A stretch of 19,677 nucleotides of DNA from an uncultured Collinsella sp. (GTDB taxonomy: Bacteria > Actinomycetota > Coriobacteriia > Coriobacteriales > Coriobacteriaceae), in assembly GCA_902491415.1 (NCBI GenBank), contig CABUHP010000006.1, forward strand, positions 1 to 19,677. The letters run 5' to 3'. Of the stretch, positions 13,605 through 19,677 are shown piece by piece. Under the pieces are notes generated by a model. It had not been told where the DNA came from. It did not search any database and saw only the letters and a program-made list of their open reading frames with translations. The translations under genes were made by a program, and so were the position numbers. Every line of letters begins with the position of its first letter. Positions within the stretch are counted from its first letter, which is position 1.

Positions 13605-14963
13605 ATGTTTGAGTTCTCCCAAACACGCACCGTTGAAGGTTCGATTCCGTTTAAGAAAGTCAACCTCATAGAGAACGAACCCAATAGGCCCGTTGGCGAG
13701 GCCCAGCTTGTCTTTGAACTCTACATGCCCACCGAGCTGGCCGGCAACAAGAGCAACGAAGGGCCCGCACACAGCGAGCGCCATGCCGATCTGATCAGGC
13801 TGGCATCATGCATCGAACCCACCGCCGTTAAAGAGCAGCCCTTCCGCGCAAGCCTCTTTAACGTACTTGATTACGCCGAACAGACCGGGCCGCTTTTTGG
13901 CAAGCACGCAATAGAATCCGTACGCGATTGGGCCAATGCCGCGATGGCAGCACTTATTGCCATGCGCATCCAGGAATACCTCAACGGGAGCTGCACCATC
14001 GCAAAGGTCTCCGCATTGGAAAGAATCGAGAAATCAGTGGTGACCTGCGCGGCAAACGGGTCATCCTTCAAGATCTACACCACTATCCTGAGGGCGGGCG
14101 GTGATTATACCGACTCATTCAAAAGCCTGCCCATCGTGCGCAAAATCGAATCCGATGCGGGATATTTCTACGCCTTTATGTTTATGATCGACGAGGAAGA
14201 ATCCCTCGTTGCACTCAACGTGCTCTCTTTTGAACACGAGCTCACCGCCAATGACTTCAGTGTTTTGCAGGCGATGTTCTACATGGACGAAGACTCCAGC
14301 TCGGAGATTTCAGCGCGGCTCAAGGTCAGCAATAGCGAGGAGAGCTTCTATGTAATCGACCCTCAAGCAGATATCCAGGAGCGCCGCGAAGAACTTGAAA
14401 ACGATGACCGCGATGCACTCACCGCTTTGGTGCAGGCGCTCGTGATCTCGCATCTCTCGGGCGCGCACGTGGATGTGTTCCAGGGTAACGAGTCCACAGG
14501 GTTCCTCTCCTTTGACAGCTATCTCTCGTGGCTCTGGTTTGATTTTTCACGCAAGCTGAGCACCGTCAAAATTGGCTATTGCGAGCAGTGCGGACGCGCC
14601 TATTCACTTGCCGGGCATCGTGGCGTCAAACGGCACTACTGCAGCGATCGATGCAAGACCGATGCCAAAAATGAGCGCACGCGCAAGGAGACGGCAAAGA
14701 TACGCGAGTTGTTTGGAGCGGGCACCAGCGTACGCGACATCGCCAACGAGATAGAACGTCCCGCGGCCTACGTGCGCTCGCAGCTCAATAAATGGACCAA
14801 GCTCAAGCACGATCTGGATGAAGACATTGAGTCAAACGGCTTTGACAGCTCCAAGCTACTCAAACGCTGCACCGCCGAGAAGCTCGACCTCAACAACCTC
14901 CTCAACGCCAAGCGCAAAAAGCAAGTTCAGGACTATGCCAGACTCAAGCGCCACGTTAAGTAG
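13605..14963 (+). CDS. Cys4 (CGNR-like) finger and HTH-like protein, putative DNA-binding regulator
   Basis: 452 residues, soluble. Residues 1-320 have no recognised family and are rich in charged helices. Residues 326-350 form a Cys4 finger, C326-x2-C329-x16-C346-x3-C350 ('YCEQCGRAY' ... 'RHYCSDRCKTDAKNER'), close to the CGNR/FCS pattern found at the ends of some bacterial regulators. It is followed by a basic helix and a resolvase-type helix-turn-helix candidate (about 364-397, 'LFGAGTSVRDIANEIERPAA'). A lysine-rich tail ends the protein. The ATG at 13605 has AGGGG 6 bases upstream; a TTGACC lies at 13541 but no well-spaced -10 is evident. Codon use looks like the neighbours'. A repressor or activator role is an inference from the C-terminal domains. 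Confidence 0.82.
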   Translation: MFEFSQTRTVEGSIPFKKVNLIENEPNRPVGEAQLVFELYMPTELAGNKSNEGPAHSERHADLIRLASCIEPTAVKEQPFRASLFNVLDYAEQTGPLFGKHAIESVRDWANAAMAALIAMRIQEYLNGSCTIAKVSALERIEKSVVTCAANGSSFKIYTTILRAGGDYTDSFKSLPIVRKIESDAGYFYAFMFMIDEEESLVALNVLSFEHELTANDFSVLQAMFYMDEDSSSEISARLKVSNSEESFYVIDPQADIQERREELENDDRDALTALVQALVISHLSGAHVDVFQGNESTGFLSFDSYLSWLWFDFSRKLSTVKIGYCEQCGRAYSLAGHRGVKRHYCSDRCKTDAKNERTRKETAKIRELFGAGTSVRDIANEIERPAAYVRSQLNKWTKLKHDLDEDIESNGFDSSKLLKRCTAEKLDLNNLLNAKRKKQVQDYARLKRHVK

Positions 14964-14980
14964 AAACGCTGTCATTTCTG

Positions 14981-15003
14981 TTCCATCCGATTGACGGGTG
15001 GAA
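14981..15003 (+). terminator. Weak hairpin after the Cys4-finger gene
   Basis: TTCCATCC (14981-14988) pairs with GGGTGGAA (14996-15003), one G-U, 18 bp after the stop codon. It lacks a U-run, so it is a doubtful terminator. Confidence 0.25.
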
Positions 15004-15010
15004 AGTTGCT

Positions 15011-15052
15011 CATATACGTGTTAGTAATATATATGTTAGTAATACGTATATG
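15011..15052. promoter_or_regulatory. Repeat array upstream of the ATPase gene (putative operator/promoter)
   Basis: CATATACGT (15011-15019) and ACGTATATG (15044-15052) are exact inverted repeats. They enclose two direct copies of TGTTAGTAATA (15019-15029 and 15034-15044) with a 15-bp period. It ends 13 bp before the ATG at 15066, in an unusually AT-rich stretch. The layout suggests a cooperative DNA-binding site overlapping the promoter or leader. Confidence 0.55.
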
Positions 15053-15065
15053 AGCGAGGCACATC

Positions 15066-16448
15066 ATGTTTGTTGGACGTCGGGAAGAGCTTGAATCCCT
15101 GGAAACCGCCTATCAAAAGGGTTCCTTTCAGTTTGCTGTAGTCTATGGAAGGCGTCGCGTAGGTAAAACCAGCCTGCTTCACGCCTTTACACAGGGCAAA
15201 CCCCATGTGATCTTCTTTACTGGGCAGCAAACCGTTGCAAGCGAAAATCTCGCGCTGCTCAGCCGCGAGATACTTGGCGATAGCGCCGCAGGAGCAGCGT
15301 TCCCCTCTATCCAGGTTGCACTCGAATCCGTCTTCGAACACGCCAAGACAGAGCGAATCGTTCTGATTATTGACGAGTATCCCTACCTCGCCGAGAGCGA
15401 TCCGGGCATCTCTTCGTGCCTGCAAACGCTTATCGATCGACATAAAGACACGAGCAAGCTGTTCCTCGTACTCTGCGGGTCGTCCATGAGCTTTATGGAA
15501 CACCAGGTACTAGGACACCAAAGCCCTCTTTATGGACGCCGCACCATGCAGCTGCGCATTGACCCCTTCACCATCTTCGACGCGGCGCTCATGCTTCCCG
15601 ATGCACCCATCGAAAGGGTCATCGAGCTGTATTCCGTTGTTGGCGGGATGCCGCTCTATCTATCACAGCTCGATGGCACGCGTTCCACTCAATGGAACCT
15701 TGAGCATGCGCTGTTGCGTCAAGATGCGTTTTTGTATGCCGAACCCCAGAACTATCTGCTGCAAGAGGTCCGCAGCCCGGCTATCTACAATGCCGTCATA
15801 ACCGCCATTGCCAACGGCTATGTACGCTCCAAAGAGATTGCCGATGTTACCCACCTCGCAACGCCACAGGTCGCGCGACTGCTCGACGCATTGATCGAGC
15901 TGCGAATCGTTGAGCGCGTCACGCCTGTTGTAAAGGCAACAAAACGCCAGGTAGTCTATCGGATCTGCGATAACCTGTTTAGGTTTTGGTATCGTTTTGT
16001 TCCACTGTACGCAGGAACAATTGAGGAGGGGCTCGGAGCCGCTGTAGCCGCGCGTATCGCCAAGCATGATTTGTCCACCTTTGTGGGTCCTGCATTTGAA
16101 GAAGTGTGCCGCCAGTGGTTGATGCGGCAGGTTGTTGAGAGCGAGCTGGATGTGCTGCCCAAGGCAATCGGCTCTTGGTGGGGCACGAACCCGAACACGC
16201 GCCGGCAAGAAGAGATTGACGTTGTGCTTGAGGACGCCGATGGGGAGCTCATCGTTGGCGAGTGCAAATGGAGAAACGAGCCCGTAGATACCGACGTTCT
16301 TGAAACACTCGAGCGACGCAGCGCGCTGCTGGGCCAGCCGATCAAACAGTGCTACTTGTTTAGCAAGAGTGGATTTACCAAAGCGTGTCAAAATAGAGCG
16401 GCTCAAGCAAGCAGCGCGAGGCTTGTTGGACTCGAGCAACTACTATAA
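15066..16448 (+). CDS. Archaeal-type P-loop ATPase with C-terminal DUF234/PD-(D/E)xK region
   Basis: 460 residues. The start MFVGRREELE is typical of the family. Walker A is GRRRVGKTS (28-36) and Walker B 'IVLIIDEYPYL' (98-108), followed by the sensor-like 'LFLVLCGSSMSFME'. A winged-helix part follows (about 255-300, 'SKEIADVTHLATPQVARLLDAL'). The C-terminal nuclease-like motif is 'EEIDVVLEDADGELIVGECKW' with Asp385, Glu399 and Lys401, so the PD-(D/E)xK core looks intact. Such STAND-like ATPases are widespread in archaea and gut bacteria; their role is unsettled (nucleic-acid transactions or defence have been proposed). The ATG has GAGG 6 to 8 bases upstream. It stands alone behind a repeat-type operator and is convergent with the zinc-ribbon gene downstream. 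Confidence 0.92.
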   Translation: MFVGRREELESLETAYQKGSFQFAVVYGRRRVGKTSLLHAFTQGKPHVIFFTGQQTVASENLALLSREILGDSAAGAAFPSIQVALESVFEHAKTERIVLIIDEYPYLAESDPGISSCLQTLIDRHKDTSKLFLVLCGSSMSFMEHQVLGHQSPLYGRRTMQLRIDPFTIFDAALMLPDAPIERVIELYSVVGGMPLYLSQLDGTRSTQWNLEHALLRQDAFLYAEPQNYLLQEVRSPAIYNAVITAIANGYVRSKEIADVTHLATPQVARLLDALIELRIVERVTPVVKATKRQVVYRICDNLFRFWYRFVPLYAGTIEEGLGAAVAARIAKHDLSTFVGPAFEEVCRQWLMRQVVESELDVLPKAIGSWWGTNPNTRRQEEIDVVLEDADGELIVGECKWRNEPVDTDVLETLERRSALLGQPIKQCYLFSKSGFTKACQNRAAQASSARLVGLEQLL

Positions 16449-16491
16449 GAAAGGGGCTTGGAAACAGTTTTCCAAGCCCCTTTCAGTTTTT
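16449..16491 (+). terminator. Strong intrinsic terminator between convergent genes
   Basis: GAAAGGGGCTTGGAAA (16449-16464) is the exact reverse complement of 16469-16484, with a CAGT loop, followed by AGTTTTT. It starts the base after the ATPase stop. Its T-tract runs into the stop codon of the opposing gene, so it fills the whole 41-bp gap. On the minus strand the tract is only TT, so it mainly serves the plus strand but may act on both. Confidence 0.85.
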
Positions 16492-18106
16492 ATTCGATTC
16501 CCACCTTTTTGAGCGTATCTTTGGTGACTTCCGCAACTTGTTTGGGATCGACGTGGGATTCCCCCGAAATAGAGCCGTAATCTGAGGTTGAGAAATCAAG
16601 GAAGTAGTATGTCCGGTAATTGTGCCCATAGCCAAATTGCTGATATAGAGCATTATAGTCCGTCCCGGAAATTTCCTTGCCCTCCGACGCATAATAGCCT
16701 TCGTAGCCATTGCCCTCGCTCGGCGCAACTCCCCAGGACTCGTAGTTGCTTACAAGCGAAAAAACATCGCCTTTCTTGCCGTATACCGAAGTATTGTCCC
16801 CAGCCAAAGCCTGCCTGCCAGCAAGCAATGCCGTAATCGCATTGCTTATCTCATATGTTCTTTGGCTTACGAGGATGCTGCCGTCATCCGCTTTAATCAG
16901 CGGAAGAAACATCGTTCCTCCGTTGCTGTTATCAAGCCAATTTTGACTGTAAAGCCTCTTGACGCCACCATCAGCTGCCGACCAAACCTCTACGGTGTAG
17001 GACTTCTGAAGTCCCTCTATATCTCCATTCCAAGCGCTCTTTAATTCGTCATCGCTCATACCGTTCACAACGGTCAAGAGCTCAGGCTGGCCATCCTGAT
17101 CAAAATCAACGAGGTCGGCAAGACAAAGCCCCCGCATCGCATAGACAGAATCAGTCGCCTCAACAATTCGTGGCTCTCCATAGCACGCGAGATATTCCTG
17201 GCACTTTTGCTTGTAAGCGGCATACGCAGCGGTATTGTCCGCAGCGGCGCCTCCATCCTTCTTGTCGCCTTCGCCTGTCTTTGTATCGGCCTCGTTGGCC
17301 TTAGGCACCTCGAGGGAAACCTCTTTTACGGCATCAGTGGATTTAGAGTTATCGACGACTTTGACGGGAATGCCCCACTCGACTTTTGACTTGGAGTCCC
17401 TAACGGTGAGGGTATATTTTCCCGGTTTGATATCGGGAAACTGGCTTACCGTGAAGCCCTCGTCACCCTTAACCTCAGCATTGGTGCTGTAGCCGTTGTC
17501 GCCGTTCAGGGTCACCGAGTACTTCTTGATCTTCTCGCCCTTTGCGTCGGTCGGGGTAATCTTGGATTCTTGGGCCACCACGATGGCCTTGTCCTGGCCG
17601 TAATGGGCAACGTCGCCGGACTTGCTAAAGAACAGCAGATAGCTAAAGATGGCAATGACTGCCAGACCAACGACGATACCAACGATATAGAGCGCCTTGG
17701 GCTCCTTTTTCTGTGCGGATACATTCGCCGCAGGCGCAGGGGCTGGCGCCGCGACGGGCTTGGCGACCGGATTGCTCGGCTTTGGCCGGTCGGCGCGCAC
17801 GGCTTGAATCGAAGGCGTTGCATCGGACGACACGTCGTCCTTGGGCCGGTCGTCTTCTTCGTCCGCTACGGGCTCGCTCTCCACGGGCGACTTTTCCTCC
17901 CCCGCCTCGGCACCGGCGGAAGGCTCCTTCTCCGTTTCGTCACTAGCGAAAATCTCTTCCGCAGCCTCATTGATAACGGAAGGCTCTTCTGCCACTTCGT
18001 TGCCGGCAGAGTTCAGCACCGCCTTTGCATCTTCGAGTGCATGGCCACACTCGGTGCAGTATCGCAAATCGCCATCAAGCTCAAATCCACAGTTGGGACA
18101 GAACAT
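16490..18106 (-). CDS. Zinc-ribbon, single-pass membrane protein with exterior Ig-like and Asp-loop regions
   Basis: 538 residues. Ribbon Cys are 3, 6, 17 and 20 ('MFCPNCGFEL' / 'RYCTECGHAL'). A long acidic, Pro/Ala-rich linker (25-130) and one membrane helix (138-160) follow. The predicted exterior part begins with a beta-rich segment (about 175-252, 'KPGKYTLTVRDSKSKVEWG') that looks like a small Ig-like fold. Next is a helix with regularly spaced Tyr ('AYAAYKQKCQEYLACYG') and the loop 'VDFDQDGQPELL' (333-344). The C-terminal half is aromatic-rich. It starts 1 bp after the stop of the 405-residue partner, with its AAGGAGG site inside that gene, so the two are translationally coupled. A surface sensor or anchor role is an inference. 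Confidence 0.85.
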   Translation of the reverse strand: MFCPNCGFELDGDLRYCTECGHALEDAKAVLNSAGNEVAEEPSVINEAAEEIFASDETEKEPSAGAEAGEEKSPVESEPVADEEDDRPKDDVSSDATPSIQAVRADRPKPSNPVAKPVAAPAPAPAANVSAQKKEPKALYIVGIVVGLAVIAIFSYLLFFSKSGDVAHYGQDKAIVVAQESKITPTDAKGEKIKKYSVTLNGDNGYSTNAEVKGDEGFTVSQFPDIKPGKYTLTVRDSKSKVEWGIPVKVVDNSKSTDAVKEVSLEVPKANEADTKTGEGDKKDGGAAADNTAAYAAYKQKCQEYLACYGEPRIVEATDSVYAMRGLCLADLVDFDQDGQPELLTVVNGMSDDELKSAWNGDIEGLQKSYTVEVWSAADGGVKRLYSQNWLDNSNGGTMFLPLIKADDGSILVSQRTYEISNAITALLAGRQALAGDNTSVYGKKGDVFSLVSNYESWGVAPSEGNGYEGYYASEGKEISGTDYNALYQQFGYGHNYRTYYFLDFSTSDYGSISGESHVDPKQVAEVTKDTLKKVGIE

Positions 18107-18107
18107 G

Positions 18108-19325
18108 TTAGTCCTCCTTATCGACTTTCACCGTTGTACCGTCCTTGACCTCATCAGGGGTTACTTCGGACCCCACTTGAGACTCATCATCCCAGGACGC
18201 AACCAAAATCTCGCAATTGCCGTCCGCAAAAGTACCGAGCTCATAGTCTTCGGTGTGATACACCAGTCCCTTGGATGTCACACACAAGCACGTTGAGCCC
18301 TTGATTGAATAGTCCGAAGAATTACTCCGCATGAGCATCGAATTGTAATCAGACGGATGTTCTCTGCCCATTTCCGTAAGATACGGCCAAACTGCCGAAC
18401 TCATGGAACTGGCAAGATCCTCGGTATCAATGCCAAACATGTCCTGAGGACTAACAGTATCACCCGTATGCAAATCAAAAATAACACCAGTCACAACCGT
18501 GCCGCCATGCGGACCCCATCCCGTCGAATAGCGCTCGTCACGGATACAGAAAAAGTTCTCATCCATGTACGTTACCGTCACGTTTCTCGATATGCAGGGA
18601 AATTCGCCGTCGGGGTACAACTCAGCATCTGATTGCTCATTATCTGATGCTCGATTTGTTCGCTCCGCGTCAATTTGAAGGGGCTCGAGAATCGCCTTGT
18701 TAATTTTGTCTGCAACGTCGTCTTTGGTGGAGCTCTTAAGTTGCGGATAGGACCATTCCATGTCCCTCCGCTCGCCCTGTTCGAGCATAGGGTCGACCGG
18801 AGCAGACACCGTCAATGACTTTGCCTCCAACGTATAGACAACTTCTTCGACCGCTCTCTCGTCCTTCTTGGGCCTTTCGGTCGCTTGCTCCTGTTGCACG
18901 GATTGCTGCTGGAGATTGGGCTCAATGACGTTCTTGTAGAGCATGAAAGCAGCGTAAGCGATGCCTGCCGCGGCGATAAATGCGGCGATCATGATAGCAA
19001 ACTGCGGCACTAGGCGGTTACCGACCTGACAGCGTTGCATAAAGAAGTTGTACATCTGGGAGTGACCGCTATTCGCGGTCTTCGAGACCGGCTCGGGGCT
19101 CGGTTCTGCTGTGGACTCGGCATTCGCGGATCCTATCGCAGAGTCCGTTTCGGTATCTGTGGGTTCCATTATGACTTCAGCGGACGATGATTCTCGCTCC
19201 GACGGCTCGGCCTTGGGCCCCTCCTCGGCCGCAGTCTTGCCCGAGAGCCCGCCCAAGGGCAGACCGCATTCGGTACAGAACCGCGCATCATCACCAATCT
19301 TGCTGCCACATTTGGGGCAAAACAT
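18108..19325 (-). CDS. Zinc-ribbon, single-pass membrane protein with RsiV/DUF3298-like exterior domain
   Basis: 405 residues. Ribbon Cys are 3, 6, 17 and 20 ('MFCPKCGSKI' / 'RFCTECGLPL'), followed by a Ser/Glu-rich linker. The block 'FFMQRCQVGNRLVPQF' precedes a membrane helix (about 105-128), then 'EPNLQQQSVQQEQ'. The exterior part has 'SYPQLKSSTKDDVADKINKAI' and 'YSTGWGPHGGTVVTGVIFD' followed by 'LHTGDTVSPQDMFG'. That G-x-x-HG-x-x-x-x-x-x-x-FDL-x-TG pattern is what RsiV/PdaC-type DUF3298 domains show. The ATG at 19325 is preceded by AGGAGAAGAAGG; the frame stays open 17 codons further upstream without a good site. It is the first gene of a two-gene operon. Confidence 0.85.
   Translation of the reverse strand: MFCPKCGSKIGDDARFCTECGLPLGGLSGKTAAEEGPKAEPSERESSSAEVIMEPTDTETDSAIGSANAESTAEPSPEPVSKTANSGHSQMYNFFMQRCQVGNRLVPQFAIMIAAFIAAAGIAYAAFMLYKNVIEPNLQQQSVQQEQATERPKKDERAVEEVVYTLEAKSLTVSAPVDPMLEQGERRDMEWSYPQLKSSTKDDVADKINKAILEPLQIDAERTNRASDNEQSDAELYPDGEFPCISRNVTVTYMDENFFCIRDERYSTGWGPHGGTVVTGVIFDLHTGDTVSPQDMFGIDTEDLASSMSSAVWPYLTEMGREHPSDYNSMLMRSNSSDYSIKGSTCLCVTSKGLVYHTEDYELGTFADGNCEILVASWDDESQVGSEVTPDEVKDGTTVKVDKED
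18113..18119 (-). promoter_or_regulatory. Ribosome-binding site inside the upstream gene's 3' end
   Basis: AAGGAGG encodes the last residues (K-E-D) of the 405-residue protein and serves the next gene, whose ATG lies 6 bases downstream across a 1-bp gap. It is a full-consensus site that implies strict co-translation of the two zinc-ribbon membrane proteins. Confidence 0.85.
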
Positions 19326-19677
19326 GAACCTTCTTCTCCTATTCCTTTTACTCTCGCTGAGTCGTGAGTTACCCACGTGCCGTTTGTTTCGTAGTTTAAC
19401 TATTTCTTAAACAAATCGATGGGTCACTTGAACAGACGCATACCCGCTCAAGCGACTCTATACCGGCTAGTTATCCTTGCTCATGACATGGGTGTCAGTG
19501 TAAGAAAATCGTTGAACAGGGTTGCTACCTCGAAGTTCGAACCGATACTGAATTTGAAGCCATTTTTATTTACCGAGATGGAGAAATCGCCGCTGATATC
19601 CATATCATGCTCGCAGCCAACCACCCATTACAGTCTGAAGTGGGCCACCGATAAATTTCGATGGCGAGCATTCGGCG
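19326..19677. other. Non-coding end of window with possible coding remnant
   Basis: No intact gene is seen. At about 19486-19650 on the plus strand one frame reads plausibly protein-like (…YLEVRTDTEFEAIFIYRDGE, then IAADIHIMLAANHPL) up to a TAA, but it has no usable start codon after an upstream TGA. An alternative plus frame opens with an ATG near 19489 and runs to the window edge, but its composition is unconvincing. The minus strand at 19326-19420 must hold the promoter of the zinc-ribbon operon; a GTTTAA/TTAAAC dyad lies near 19391-19409. Confidence 0.3.

Noticed and set aside
15663..16439. 258-codon minus-strand open frame within the ATPase gene
   Set aside because: Shadow of the DUF234-type ATPase, which has Walker A/B and nuclease motifs in the plus frame.

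Overview
The window looks like chromosomal DNA of a high-GC gut actinobacterium of the class Coriobacteriia, most likely Collinsella or a close relative. This is inferred from the moderately high GC, the Tat-type lipoprotein signal, the abundance of zinc-ribbon membrane proteins and the general gene style. No rRNA or marker gene fixes the taxon. Most genes are on the minus strand; only two genes (13605-16448) are on the plus strand.

Left part (1-5900), housekeeping and small accessory modules. A polar amino-acid ABC importer operon runs leftward (ATPase, Tat/lipoprotein binding protein, then a permease cut by the window edge). Upstream of it is a 320-bp gap full of inverted repeats. Next come a GatB/YqeY-domain protein and a membrane-anchored parvulin-type peptidyl-prolyl isomerase, then a stand-alone PTS EIIA of the galactitol/fructose type. 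A type II toxin-antitoxin pair follows (DinJ/RelB-like antitoxin with a PIN toxin, ATGA overlap), with its own promoter and a palindrome beside the -10.

Middle (5909-10821), a five-gene minus-strand operon. In transcription order it encodes an SPFH-domain protein with three C-terminal zinc ribbons, a four-helix membrane protein, a zinc-ribbon protein, a 551-residue coiled-coil/helical protein with a C-terminal membrane hairpin, and a 63-residue acidic peptide ending in a Trp-Asp...Pro-Pro motif. It ends at a strong hairpin-plus-U terminator. The content recalls the Bacillus subtilis YdjG/YdjH/YdjI partners of PspA, but no PspA is seen here. I regard it as a candidate membrane-surveillance or membrane-scaffold system. 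A class II, serine-like tRNA of doubtful integrity lies just upstream.

Right part (11205-19325), more zinc-ribbon genes. Four minus-strand proteins begin with the same CxxC-x10-CxxC ribbon. Three continue into one transmembrane helix and a large predicted exterior domain. Two of these (11205-12698 and 18108-19325) share a recognisable sequence block just before and through the membrane helix, so they are paralogues or share a module. Two also carry Asp-rich D-x-N/D-x-DG-x-x-E-L-L loops. Between them sit two plus-strand genes: a protein with a C-terminal Cys4 finger followed by a helix-turn-helix-like segment, and an archaeal-type P-loop ATPase with a C-terminal PD-(D/E)xK (DUF234-like) region. 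The ATPase is preceded by a striking repeat/operator array. A 16-bp perfect hairpin terminator separates the convergent genes at 16449-16491. The last 300 bp hold no intact gene, only a possible coding remnant.

No CRISPR array, insertion sequence, integrase or rRNA was found.
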